A stretch of 64,000 nt of DNA, from assembly GCA_031841125.1 (NCBI GenBank), contig CM063108.1, positions 28,633,399 to 28,697,398 on the forward strand, in the 5' to 3' direction. The DNA is from Acanthococcus lagerstroemiae. Taxonomy: Eukaryota > Arthropoda > Insecta > Hemiptera > Eriococcidae. A program made the translations under genes and the position numbers. A model generated the notes under the pieces. It saw nothing but the letters and a program-made list of their open reading frames with translations, did not search any database and had not been told where the DNA came from. Of the stretch, positions 23,801 through 35,535 are shown in pieces. Numbering within the stretch: position 1 is the first letter of the stretch; each line of letters begins with the position of its first letter.

Positions 23801-25359
23801 AGTATCCCTATTACTTAAACAGATAACCAAAATAAATTAATAGGCAGAGTCTTTGTAAAACAAAACCTATCTCTGCTCCTCATTTTAAACACATTAGTTT
23901 TGATCACTCTATCTTTTTACATATGCGTGGGGGAGGGTGCAGAGGAATCCCAAGCATTCTCAACATTTTGTTCCAGATCTGAATAGCATCATTTCGCCCC
24001 CTAAATTCAATGAAGGAAACTGTAAGGATAAGAGCTCACTTGCATGAAATAGTGTGTGTGGTAAGATTCTCATTAGAGGTAATTTTTCTATTGAATGCTA
24101 GACTGTTCCTATCTCTCATAAGGTTTGTTACAAACAAAGATAAGAAGTTAGTTGGAAGTTCAATGCTTGGAAGCAGAAATAGAATTTGGTTGTATTAATT
24201 TTTCAGCCAACTTATATACTTCTTCGCGTTTTATTAAAATGTAAATTCAGATATTTCTACCTTCTAATAAGATCTTTCTACCTTCTAATCAGGTCACGGT
24301 ATCACGTGGATCCTACAGAATGTCCTGAGAAAGGGACCTAAAACTATGTTTCCATTAGGTCGTTTACATGAGACTTGACTCCATCTGCGTATTTTTCCAC
24401 GTGGCGATCTAGTGTTTGCTGCAGGGATGGAAAGTTAGTTGGAAGTTGGAAGTCAGAAGTCAGAAGTCGGAAGTACTTTGTTCCCAGCCGTTGGAAGAGG
24501 GATTTCATACAAAATTTTCGGAAGTCCGACGTTGAAAGTGATTTTTTTTTTTTATTGACTCCGTATCCCTGGTTGCGAACCTGCTGTTCCATTGGGAAGT
24601 CAAACGACTACCAGGGCGGCACTATTGTGAAACAAAATCACAATCAAACTCATGTTCCCATTAAAACACATGTAACTTGAGAAGTGTCTGACGAATTCTA
24701 TTTCAAATGCAAATGAATAAAATTTTTGTCAGCGCGTTTGAATGGCGAGGCTAAACAATAAATTCAAAACGATAAAACCTTTTGTGGCGTTCCTCCCAAA
24801 CTCGCAGATAATGTTGGACACAGTTGTGAATATATTTACCAACGCTCGCAACAATAGAACCCTTTATTCCTCTAAAAAGGCCTTTAAAAAGCCAAAAGGC
24901 CAACAAGCTTAGACCAAACATATAGAAAAAAAGAGAATATTGTCCTGAACCGAATTTCCACGCGGATATGAGATCTGACCACGAAATTTGGATAAGAACC
25001 TATTTCAGCCTAAAACTGCTTTTAAAAAGCCAAAATATACGAATTGAAAATGTCCAAATCTTGAAAATCTCATAATAAAAAACACTGTTTCTGGTTGGAA
25101 TTTTTAAGCTGATTTTGGAACTAACAATGCAGTTTTTTAATAAAAGGTTTTCTTGGCTTTTAAAATGATCTTTTGAAGGCTATTCCGACTTCAAAATCAA
25201 AATAGACGTTCCCGGATAGAAATTTTTCATTGATGCATTTGCGAGCAAAATAACTCAATTCAGCCAGGGCCTCTCTTTTGAGAATTGCTGATGATTTCGA
25301 ATGGTTGCGGGTCAATTGATCTTTTTCATGTGGTGAAGTTAATATTTTTCAGGTATATG
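23801..25359. other. Intronic DNA with decayed repeats
   Basis: Contains a GGAAGT(CAGAAGT)n microsatellite at about 24435-24475. A weak pair, CAGGGATGG (24422) and ATCCCTG (about 24567-24573), could mark a decayed hAT MITE, but without a matching target duplication. Between 24860 and 25250, GGCCTTTAAAAAGCC-like words recur in diverged form. No gene recognised. Confidence 0.35.
24775..24858 (+). repeat. Dispersed repeat copy, related to 62715-62785
   Basis: The words TTCTCCCAAACTCG (with one base change) and ACAGTTGTGAATATA, followed by CGCT, occur in the same order here and at 62715-62785. The copy here has about 14 extra bases between them. Two copies in the same intron system suggest a dispersed element of unknown type. 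Confidence 0.55.
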
Positions 25360-25864
25360 TGTAAGAATTCACGGAGTCGGTAGAAATTGAAAACCAGGGA
25401 GACGAGTAAAGAGAGTTCTGAGTGTATTGTGGAGTCCTGGAGGTGCTTGGGAAACACATAGGCTTCATCTTCTCCTTCAACATGCATTCTCTTTATGCGC
25501 AGGATAGTAGTTTTGAGAAGAGGTCGACGAGGCTTCCGTGACGAAGAGAAAATGAACTTTGACCAGCAGCATTACTTAGCAAATAAAATGTTAAAAACCC
25601 GAAAAATTTTCGCGAAAACAATATGTTTTGATTTGTAAGAATTCACGGAGTTGGTAGAAATTGAAAACGAGGGAGACGAGTAAAGCAAGTAAAACACAAA
25701 CATGCGAGAGAAGAAATACAGCGTTGCTATCAAACGAGAGATACAATATTGATTCCATCGATAATCGGGTTTTACATGATATAACAGTGCAGTTTGTTAC
25801 AATTAATTAAACAACACTAAACGTGCAAGTTTACAGAGAGTGCGAGCCGTCGAGAACTCTTACA
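25360..25864 (+). repeat. LTR-like direct repeats (weak)
   Basis: A 55-bp segment starting TGTAAGAATTCACGGAGT occurs at 25360 and again at 25634 with only a few differences. From the second copy the sequence runs to ACTCTTACA at 25864, giving TG...CA borders with TGTAAGA/TCTTACA short inverted ends, as in a long terminal repeat of about 231 bp. There is no matching target duplication, and the first copy diverges after 55 bp. A solo or partial LTR is possible; a simple direct duplication is the alternative. Confidence 0.35.
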
Positions 25865-27479
25865 TCTGTAGTTCTTTAAAATCCTTAGAGGGAATTGGTT
25901 TTTCCAGACATATTGCATTATGAGTTTCCAAGAACATTCTCCTATTTTTGATGGTATGGTGTGACGAAGGTTTTCAAGATCGTTTTGTAGAAGTCAAGAC
26001 TTGTCCAGATACTCTAAAAGCCTCTTTCCAATGATACAGAATTAATAAAAGAACTCAAAAGTGCAGATGTGCCGATATAGAAACAAACCCGCATCGATAA
26101 TGATAATGCATAAGAGCATAAAGCAAATGCTTAAGCTTTTGGCTTATTCAAATTTGCTTACATCGCGGAAGCTTTTTACTGATGAATTTAAAGTTGAGCT
26201 TTTGGCTAACGCTTGAAATTAGTGCAATTCCAAAAGCTTACGACTCTAAACTTGAAGCTTTTCAATAACTTACACTCCCTGATGCTAACCTCTATTTAAA
26301 ATTCAAACTGAAAGTACATCAAAAATAAAGGAGTAGGGTTTTACCCTGAGCGGTGTAATGTCGAGGTCACTTGTGTAGGATTGTACCCCTCTGTGGGGCC
26401 TAATTCTCACTTTGATCTGCCGGTCGGCCAAATAACACGTAGAGCGAAGATTTGCCTATGTTTCTGGCTTGGCTACAAGCACACCTACCTTTATATCTCC
26501 AGTAAGGACTGCCGGCACTGGGCAAAAGCGAGGCTGAGGGGTGAAGTACTATAAATTCTGGCTTCAGATAAAATTCCTGATTAAACTAACAGTATGAGAT
26601 AACCATGCATAGAAGGTTACATTCGAAATATAGAGAAAATTTAAACGAAAGATTTCTTTTTTGATTTCAAACCACTTGAATTTTTGGCCCACCGGAGGCC
26701 ATTATAAGTTTACAAAAAAGGTTATTATCAAAATTTTGCGGCCAGATCCCAGAATCAGAGTGAAAATTTGGTTTAAAAACAATACTATTTTTGATATGGA
26801 AGGTTTATAAATTTTGTTATTCTCGGCCTTTTTTAGGCCGTTCTTTTTTATTTTAAAAATAAGAGACTGGTCAAAATTTGAGGATTAGGTTCGGAATTAG
26901 TGGCCTAAAAATAAGAAGGAAGGACATTTTCACCATTGTTCTTTCCTATCTTATTGCAGAATCAGCCGTGCGCAAGATTTTGGCACAAGTGATTAGAACT
27001 GATCGGTGTGGGTCGCACGGGAAAGAGCAAATAGAACAATTTCCTCCTTGTCGCACAAATAAAGGAGCCAGAAGGTGCTCCCGAAGTGAAAAAGTTAAAA
27101 ACAAAAACACTTAAAATTCTATTTTAGGTAAGAAAAAAAAATAATAGATTTACCTCAGGTACTGCGAAATATCTGGGGGGCCCTATTAAAGCTGTTGTAT
27201 GTGAGGCCCTTTTTGTAGCAGAGAAAAATAGGCCTCAGTAGAAAGTAGAGCTTAAACATCCTCTTCCTTTTTTAATAACAGAATTTTCAAATTTTTTCGC
27301 ATGAACGCTAAGATGGAAGAAAACCAAAATTCTGAACTCTCATAGTGGTCTTAACATAAATGTTGTTGCATTTTGGCATGTACAAGAAAGATTTTTGAAA
27401 AATTAATATTGAGAAGTACCACCGAAAGAGATGAATGTTTGGTTAGATTAAATACTGATTCGGACTCTTCTCGAATTGG

Positions 27480-27915
27480 CTGAATAGATTTCAAGTTCTT
27501 GCAGGCTTTTTTGAGATTATCTGAGGCTTACTTAAGATGCAATATTTTATTTATTCTTTAAGCTTCTTCAAGACATGTTTAAGAGTATTTCAGGCCAGAC
27601 TGAGACTTTTTAAAGACTTCCTAGATTTCCTGAACATTTTTTGAGATCATTGGAATATCCTAAGAGTTTTTAGGATATTATTTTAAAAACAGTTATCGTT
27701 TTGGTTTCAGACTTTTGAGACACATCCACACGGAATTACAACCTTTTGAGACTTTTTAAAGCAAACTACTCATTCAAACAGGTTTTAAACTATTTCCAAA
27801 GCTCGTTCGAACTCGTTTCGATCCAACTCAGAATAGCCTCGAGAAATTCCAGAGAAGCCTGTAACAGTTTTAAAACTTTTTGAGACTCGTCCAGACATGT
27901 TTCCGAGTCACTGTC
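27480..27915. repeat. Decayed short-period repeat (GAGACTTTTT/CAGAC type)
   Basis: Irregular recurrence of TTTGAGA, GACTTTTTAAAGAC, ACTTTTTGAGACTC and CCAGAC at roughly 11-base steps. Similar in style to 19040-19430. Confidence 0.5.
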
Positions 27916-30449
27916 CAGCTGGACAGTAATACAAAAACGAGATGCAAAAAAGGGTAATCAGGTGTGTTGATGAGAGGATCGGTTGACTGAAACTGTAGAA
28001 AGTTAATATCAGAGTTCCTACCTCGAAGTGTCATAACACACAGTATTTTTTAGAACTAGCCCAACTCATTCAGACTGAAAGGCCAATTCTAACTTTCGAT
28101 AGGTTAATTATAAGACGATTTAAAAGTCGCTCTAGAACTCTCGGTTTTGTTCATTTCCCTTAATAATAAACGATTCACTGAAATGCGAGGTGCCACTCTG
28201 AAATTGTACACTGCACGAAGTATACACTTCCAAAGGAGCAGATAAGATACACGTGAGATACGATGGCGACGATAAATTTGGAAGAGTTTAGCTCAGCAGC
28301 ACCGTCACAGAGTTATTTCTTGTCTAATAAGATCAAAGTTTTTTCGGGGTGGTAACTCAACGGTGTATGGCTGGTATGAATAAAATATTTTCGTGAACAA
28401 AGTTTTGACGTACTGGGATTTGGTTTTATTTTCGGTTTCCTTCAACGTCGATGGAATTGTACGGTTTTGTTTATTATTATTTCCATTTTTTTTTCTTTTG
28501 CTTTTCTTTTTTTTTTTTTGTAGCACAGTTTTCAAGCTTAGAAGTAAAGTTTCGGCGATAAATATTAACTTGAAACATCGACAAAAATATTGGCTGGTCG
28601 GGAATAAAAGTATAATTTATTTGCCCCCGCAGATATATCGAAATAAAAAGCGTGAAATCGTCATTCGCAGACGACTTCTGTTTCCGCACCGACACGATTT
28701 TTCACTTTAAGCCAACTCACCGCGATGATACAATTCAATTTATTTAGTCGCGGTGTCGTTTTCCCTTATTTCGTTCCTTCTGGGGTTCAAAAAGAGTTTG
28801 CTGTGTTCGACACAATATTATGTAAATTCCAGCATCCGTCGACGAGCTGAGATTTGTTACAAACTTATATAAGAAATTAACAACCCGAGACTGGGCAACT
28901 TTCACCGACCAGCGCGTTGACATTTTTGTTCCAGCTTCCGAAAGTGAGAATCAATCGCCGACGGGGAGTCATTTGCCAGAAAAGATTTCGTTTCTTAGTG
29001 CCGAAGGTGAAACTGATGTTCCCATATGACCATTGAGGTGGAGTTTATGTTCCGATATGACCATTTCGTTAGAGTTTGAATTGAAGAACGAATGTAACCT
29101 CGTAGTCTGGTCGTTAATGACTAAAGACGAGGCGAAACCTGCACTACTTCTTCTTAACCGGAGGATTCATTTGGAAAAAAATTTTCACTCGACTTTCAGC
29201 TTCAATTTCTGAAGTAGATTTTGGGTGGAATAATTTCGCACTCAGGTATGTTTCGGACACCATCGATAGTTTTCGAGAGAGATGAAAAGGAAAACCATTT
29301 GAGGTATATAATTTGCAACATATGCTTTCCACTCTAAATTACTTCAAGAGGGATGAGAAGAAGCTCGCCGGAAAAAAATTATTTTGTTCAGAAGGTGCAG
29401 ATCTCACACTACAATCAACCTAACCACAATCGAAAAGTTTATTCATATTTTTCAAAGTCAATAAAAGCCATCCAAAATTTGGAATTTTTCTCAGCTTCGT
29501 TGGCCTGTGTATCCGGTACAGAGAAATATTTTTTGTCACAGTGGCCACAAAGAATGCCTCATTTTTCTGGAAACAGAAGGCTTTTTAATCAGAACTTGGG
29601 TATGTATCTTTCGAAATTCAAATCGTATGTGAGGCACAAGTGAGCTCTTAGCCAGGAGTGGAGCTTTTCAAGCTTGTAATTGCTAAGGATTTTTCAAAAA
29701 TAATTATTTAAGGTCAAAAGGCCAGTCAATAAATGTTGAAGGGACCCACCATTCTTGAAGTTAGAGGAAAAAAAAAAAGAAAGAAAAATGTCGCGCCAAT
29801 TCTAACATCTATCTCTCTTCCTTTCCGCCCCCTCCCCCTCCCAAAAGTCCGAGGATTTTGCTGGACCGTTTCTGGGCGCAAAAAGCTTCACAAAAGGGAC
29901 CTGTAAAATAAAGGTCAGATGATCCAAACAGAAAATAAGACGATCTGACTGGAGGTCCTTCGTGCGCAACAAGATCGCGCAATTTCATTAGGGTCAAATG
30001 ATGATCAAACAATTTTACCAATTTTACTGAGGACTCCTTAGGTGCAAAAAAAAGATCACATGATACTGGTAAGGACCCCTAAAATGAATGTCAGACGAAC
30101 CAAAATGATTTTTCTGGAAGTCTCTCACAGTAGCGGATTTAACAGTACAGTACAAGGACATTTACGGACTGCCCCCCCCCCTAAAAACCCATTTCAGAGT
30201 CTCTTGCGTCCTCCTCCACAACAAATGGACTAACAATTATTATTTGACTGGAAAGAAGGTCCGAAGGTTATTTTTTGAAGGGATTCCACTCAAAAATATC
30301 CGCCTGGTACTTTTTTTCTCCCCTAAATAGTCAACGATCTTTTTTTTTTTAATTGGAGCTGGAAAGTGGATTGCATTTTTCAGCGGACACATATTTTAAA
30401 ATAATATTTTAGCGCTAAGAAGACGATCGAAATAAATCTTTTGTGTAAG

Positions 30450-31400
30450 GCAAAAATGACATTTGGGAACGATACAAAAAGTTTTACCACAGATTTCATC
30501 AGTTTGAATAAAGCAGTCTTACCGAATCTTTCAGCAGATTCCAGAGAAGTTGAAAACAGTCCTTACCTTACGAGTCTTAGTTGGATTTTAACGGATAATA
30601 TTGCGATAAAAAGTCTTCCGAATAGAGTTTTAAGGTGTGGGAGACTTGATTATCATTTGGTGAGTTTCAACGAGTTTGAGTACATGTCAACTAAGCCTCT
30701 CGGAACTTTATTGGATTTTGAATCGACTTTACAGAAACATAACGAGACTTCACGAAATCCTGTGTCGATTTGTATCAAAATTTGGTCTTAACAGAGATTC
30801 TTTTTTAGGACATTCTTATTGTCGAATTCAATCGGTCTGAAGGGTAGTTACGTTTCTTCACAGAATCTTCACAAGCCATAAGAAAACTTGAATATTGAAC
30901 TTTTATAGAGTCTTAACAATATTTTTCGGAATCTCATCGAGTCTGGTGAATCTTAACCGGGTCTTCTCAGTGTCGTACTTGTGGAGTTTAGATGGTCTAA
31001 CAAGACTTAATGAATCATAATTAAATTTTGATGAGTCTTTATCTCCTAATATGTAATTAGTCTTGCAGGGTCTCTTTATGAAGACTTGACGGGTCTTGAT
31101 CAGCCTTAGTTAAGTTACAGTAAGTTGCAACATAGCTTCAAGGAGTTTTAATGAGTATTAAATGGCATACAGAGAATCTCATCAAGTCTGAACAGTCGTA
31201 AGTTTCCTCATTTGGAGAGATGGAGGTAACCGTTTTTAAATCGACTTACACTCGGTGACTTGACTCTTTTTCAGAAATGTGTTCAACTACTCATTGACTC
31301 AGATTAACATCTAAAAGAAGTGACTCTCGGTCGTTCAGTCGACTTCGACTCGACTCACAAAAATTTTCACCAACTCAGGGACTCCTGGGACTCCAACTCT
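30450..31400. repeat. Decayed short-period repeat (GAGTCTTAA type)
   Basis: GAGTCTTA, CGAGTCTTAG, GAGTCTTAACA, GGGTCTTGAT and similar words recur over about 900 bp with spacing near 11 or its multiples. From 31250 on, GACTCGACTCAC-type words appear. The 116-codon open frame at 30441-30791 arises from this repeat. Confidence 0.55.
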
Positions 31401-31579
31401 GGTTCATCCAAAGCAAGGAATCTTGAATTAACACAACGACTTTGATCACGACTCCAATAGTCATACCAAATCTTAGAAAAATCACGGAATCTCACACAAT
31501 CTTGAAATGGGACAGCATTTTTATTCTTCAATGACCTGAAGATAAGTTGAATGGATCAAGTAAATGCGACGAGCATTTA

Positions 31580-31810
31580 AAGGGTAAAGAATCAAAACTC
31601 ACATTTGCCATTTTACTTCAAGGGCGCAAATAGGCAAAATACTGTACACGGGTGCAGGAATATCTTTGCTGCGCCTGTGAATTTGCGATATGTATAACAT
31701 ACTCCACGTTCACAAGCATAGCAAAGATTTTCGTGCACCCGTGTACAGTATTTTGCCTGTTTGCGCCCTTGAAGTAAAATGGCAAATGTGAGTTTTGATT
31801 CTTTACCCTT
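31580..31810. mobile_element. Near-perfect hairpin MITE (231 bp)
   Basis: The ends are perfect inverted copies (AAGGGTAAAGAATC...GATTCTTTACCCTT) and the arms stay paired for about 105 bp each with only a handful of mismatches, leaving a loop of about 20 bases. Both sides are flanked by CATTTA (31574-31579 and 31811-31816), a 6-bp target duplication. It is non-coding. The low arm divergence indicates a young insertion or selection for pairing. If transcribed with the host intron it would form a long hairpin RNA. Confidence 0.85.
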
Positions 31811-31816
31811 CATTTA

Positions 31817-32439
31817 TCTATTACTACTAAAACGAGGCAATCTCTGTAGAATTCTAATAACTGCTATCATAAGGACTTGGAATCGAAGTGACTAACATGT
31901 GGTGGCCAAACGGAGTCAGCTTGTTTTCGATGATTGGCTCTCGTGAAAAATGCAGAGGTTCGTTCGATACTTCTGTGATTTCTGTCAAGTAGAGTTGACC
32001 GAGGCTAGCCATTTTTTGAAACGAATTCTCTTCATCACTGACCACAAATTAAAATAATTGTCAAGACAAAATGCCTGTAGATGTGTTTGTAAAATGAGAT
32101 TGATCATTGTCCTCTGTGTAAGAGGATAGAAGAATTTTATGGGTGTGATTTTTTAGCACGAAAAGGAAAATCAGAAATCACGAAAAAAGAAAGACATTGA
32201 GCGGTTAATAATCATTTCACGAAAGGGAACAGAAAAAATAATACATTAACATTGAAGAAAACTTTTGAACGAAAAAATACAGAATCACAAAATAATACAA
32301 CATCGAACCGGAAAAAATTACCAACGGAAAAAACAGAAAAAATTATTGAATTAGCAATTTTTAGGTGAACTAAAAAAAGACCAGTTTGGGTTTGCGTTAG
32401 AGTTACAAAAATACTGGCTTATTTAATGGCAACACCTCT
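31817..32439. other. Intronic DNA, A-rich
   Basis: The start (GGACTTGGAATCGAAGTG.CTAACA at about 31873) shares a 25-bp word with about 21676, so a small dispersed repeat may be present. From 32150 to 32350 the sequence is A-rich with repeated GAAAAAA.TAC words. No gene recognised. Confidence 0.35.
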
Positions 32440-32656
32440 CTTTTTCTAATTTGCTCTCCACTCGAGTCCTGAAATCTGCCCTTTCGAGCATTAATTCAGA
32501 GACGTCGGGGAGGGTGTTAGGGCTGTCTTAGCCCTCTTCCCTTCTGGCCGAAAACCCGGCCTAGGTCGAAAATTCTGGCGAGTTGCTACGTGGGCTCGAA
32601 CCCGGGACCTCCGGATTCTGAGACCAACGCGCTATCCACTCGCCGGCCAACCAGAC
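32440..32656 (-). mobile_element. tRNA-derived SINE, copy 2
   Basis: The same family as 16238-16459 and in the same orientation. The tRNA head reads box A GGCCGGCGAGTGG (with a 2-base insertion), then GCGCGTTGGTCTC, and box B GGTTCGAGCCC; the body matches to the TTAGAAAAA end. Overall identity to copy 1 looks about 75-80 percent by eye. Its head abuts directly on the CTCTGGAGGC repeat at 32657. Confidence 0.85.
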
Positions 32657-32972
32657 AGCACCTTCTAGAGGCTTTGAATTTGCAGTGCCCTCTGGAGGCT
32701 TTTGATTGGCTAATTCTTTCATTCTATTGCATGCAATGGCATGGCAGTGACAATGATCCTTCTTAATCGAAGGGAGTTCGGTCAGTCTAAGGTTGATCTT
32801 TGCACTTCGGAATAAATTAAGAAATCATACCGGATTACAGTGGGAGATGAATAACTGATGCTCCTCGCAAAGGAAAGGTCAAACAAGATGGCAGCCTTCC
32901 AGAGACCTTCGATTCGCGCTGCCCTCTGGAGGCTTTAAATTTGCCAATCCTTTCATTCCACTGCATGTAAAC
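32657..32972 (+). repeat. Two copies of an 80-bp CTCTGGAGGC repeat
   Basis: TTCTAGAGGCTTTGAATTTG followed by TGCCCTCTGGAGGCTTT, then TTCATTC.A.TGCATG, occurs at about 32660-32735 and, diverged, at about 32900-32972. The units are about 240 bp apart. Confidence 0.7.
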
Positions 32973-34261
32973 TGAAAGTCAGAAAACTGGCCTAATTAAA
33001 AGTAATTCACAAGTGGCAGTTTATAGTATGAATTGCTTCTTAGATCAAAACGAAGAGGTCGTTTCAGCCACCCTGGTGCTTCACGTCGTGCTTTCTTCTC
33101 AATTTCTCTGTTGTTCTGTCATCGTGTCTATCGTACAATTCGTCATAGTTCTTCTTCTTTTTTTTTCGTTCAAAAACATTAAAAATTTCGTGCAAGGTGG
33201 TTTTGGTTAACTCTGATAACACTTTCGTTATTTTGAATTACTTTTTCGTGCTTCTACTTTTCGTTCAAACGCCTTTAGCTTTCGTGCATTTTAATATTCC
33301 TCGAATTTTATGTTGAACTCTCGAAGTGCAGACTTGTGTTCCTGCGAACACAGCGCAGCTACATAAACGCTCTCTACATTTCATATCCGATGCCCCTTTC
33401 ATGAACTAACGCCTGCAAGTAATTCCACGTTGCCTTAGATTCTCCTGCCTTCGTTAAAGCGAAGCTACACTTCAGATCTGTTTACAAATTTCAAAACAGA
33501 AAATCTTGGAATGTTGGTGCTGCAGCCATTCACCAGATATGATACTCTATCTCCGCTTCTGAATCCTTCGAAGTGTACAATCAAGTACCATCGCGGCTTT
33601 TGTTTCACCAGGGTTGTGCTATCTGAGTTCCCCTATATCCTCGCCACACGCCCAATCTCACCACACGGCATTTTCTCCACCGTCGACTCTACCGAAGCGT
33701 AACATTTGTTTTTCGGTGCGATTAATCAAAGCGAATATATCGGCGTGCGAAAAATGTGTGTGCCATAAAAGTCGCCGTTAATCCGGCAGTTTAGACTTTT
33801 CCAGTAACGGCTTCAGCAGCATCGGTATCGACAGCCTGCACAACAACTGGCACCGACCGAGGCACCAAGAAAGAAAAAAAGAAAAAAGAAAAAAAAAGAA
33901 ATCGTTCGACGAGAAAGTTTAATAGACCTCTCAAAATTTAATTTCAAATTTATATCCCACCGTATTATTTACGTAATTTCAATTTTATTAAACTTCCGCC
34001 CCCTTTAACCGCATGTATGGCCGTAAAAAAAAATGTTATACGACTCTGGAATCTACATTACGTTGAGGACGTAAAACCGCCCCTTTTAAATATTCATACA
34101 TCGTTTACGCGTCGACGTCGCAACGGCCTCGCTATAAATTTCCTGCGCTACCTCAACATATCGCACTCACCATCGCATCGTTCCGAAACGAACTTTTCGA
34201 TACCCAGCCACCCTAGCAGCGCCATCCCATCTCGCCATGAATCGAGATTAATCTTTCGTAT
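32973..34261. other. Intronic DNA
   Basis: No gene recognised. It includes an AAAGAAAGAAAAAAAG purine tract at about 33868-33902. The right half (33300-34260) is CpG-richer and may be single-copy host sequence. Confidence 0.35.
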
Positions 34262-34400
34262 GCTTTGTGGCCAAGTGTGCACGTGCCCGCTTCGCAATCT
34301 CTGCGTCTCGGGTTCGAGTCCCACCAACACCAGAAAGCTGGTGACATTCGAATACCCCGCACTAACACCCCAGCGAATACAGCGACTATCGCATCAATCG
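34262..34400 (+). mobile_element. tRNA-like SINE head of a second family
   Basis: GCTTTGTGGCCAAGTG, then GCACGTGCCC, an anticodon-arm region and GGGTTCGAGTCCCACC lie in tRNA order and spacing (34262-34325). A non-tRNA body follows immediately. Box A is GTGGCCAAGTG and box B GGTTCGAGTCC. No 3' acceptor strand is visible. It is not the same family as the elements at 16.2 and 32.4 kb. The 3' end is not defined. Confidence 0.55.
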
Positions 34401-34789
34401 AGGTGGCAACATAGCAAGTCCTGCAACCTCCGCCAGTTCACACGAACAACACGTTATAAACGCAGGCGTGTTACAACCAGATCAGAAAGATTGGTACTGT
34501 GCGTGAGCACGTTGTGAAACGCTTACTCAACGTCGTGAAACACGAGGCTCGTAAGAAACTGCAGCCGCACGCTCTTCGGCACAGAGAAGGAAAACTTTGA
34601 GGCAACAAAACCGCGGGGGGAGGAAGCAACGACTAGCTACCCCGACTAACCTGCCCCGACGAGTCGCGCGTCAGAAACTACGGGATACGGCGCCCGAAGA
34701 AGAAGAAGAAGAATACCTCGAAAAGAAAGTTAATATTTGACAGCCTCAAAAGTATAAGAGTCGATGAGTGGCCATTTAGAGCGACGATG

Positions 34790-35535
34790 TAAAGTAGGTG
34801 ACCCGAATAAGGCCCGATGAACAAATTTCGTTGTGTATGACTGCTATTATATAACCAAGAGGTAAACATTAATGCTTGTGCATCTGGCAACACTGTACAA
34901 ATATTTTTATCACAATAATACATTTTGAGGCAAGGAACCGATGATCTGAAAGTTGAAAACGAAAAAAATTCGTCGCGATCTTAAATTGTGGCCGAAAATC
35001 ATATTGAAGCGAGGTAAGTTGGTTGAAATGACGAATAATCAAACATCAAAATCTAGTTATACATGTACCCAGGCACGTACTTAATGGCGAAAGAATCGTG
35101 AATTGGGAGTCGTTCATGACGTGAGAAATTCGCTCGTCCAAAGAGGAAAAGTGAAAAGCACCTAATAAGGCCCGTGACGTAAAATGAATTTTGTTTTTCT
35201 TTATTTCGGGCGAAATTACAACAAGCACGCCGAACCGTGCCCAATGGACCAGCGAAATGCTGAGGAAGGGTTTGGAGTTACTTAAGAATGGCTACTCTCA
35301 AGTGCAAGCCGCTGAGCTGAGTGGAGAGTTCCGCGTCGAACATTGAGAAATCACCTAACTTTGCAAAATATTGGAAAAGAAAGTTGGTAAAGCCCCGGTT
35401 CTGAGTCCAGTTACTCATTTTTGATACTCATAACCTCATTAAACAATTATTTCGAACTTTTCAACATTTTTTGAAGCAAAAAGAGCTCGGGTCTTATTAG
35501 GTTTCAGGTCGGGCCTTATTATGGTACACGTGTTC
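34790..35535 (+). mobile_element. Pogo/psq-type DNA transposon remnant
   Basis: AATAAGGCCC occurs at about 34806 and 35164 and, inverted, at about 35511-35520 next to CTTATTAGG. The last two form inverted ends about 350 bp apart around a piece of transposase code (35245-35405). The outer copy at 34806 may mark a larger element. The same AATAAGGCCC word starts the palindromic repeat at 38990-39291, so related termini exist elsewhere in the intron. Confidence 0.5.
35245..35405 (+). pseudogene. Fragment of a psq/pogo-type HTH transposase N-terminus
   Basis: The frame reads WTSEMLRKGLELLKNGYSQV, then AAELSGEF, matching the N-terminal pipsqueak-like helix-turn-helix of jerky/Tigger-type transposases. 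The usual second helix (R.TLRNHL) is visible only after a frame change, and stops follow. About 50 codons remain. It is inactive and only the DNA-binding part is left. Confidence 0.55.

Larger units (their letters stand above)
25865..31573. other. Long repeat-derived region without genes
   Basis: Apart from the two short-period repeat tracts listed separately, I see: short GGCC palindromes near 26824-26840 and 27178; a pyrimidine tract (TTTTCTTTTGC...) at 28484-28520; a 36-bp two-copy repeat GATGTTCC.ATATGACCAT at about 29010-29075; and three diverged units of about 130 bp with GGTCAGATGATC/CCTTAGGTGCAAAA words between 29840 and 30130. A segment at 26340-26560 has protein-like words but no usable frame. 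No gene is supported. Confidence 0.4.

Noticed and set aside
24422..24573. hAT MITE with CAGGGAT ends
   Set aside because: The ends match for only about seven bases and the flanks show no 8-bp duplication.
30441..30791. 116-codon frame
   Set aside because: It lies inside the decayed GAGTCTTAA repeat, which keeps a frame open by chance.
34017..34517. 166-codon frame
   Set aside because: It runs through a tRNA-like SINE head and has no known domain.
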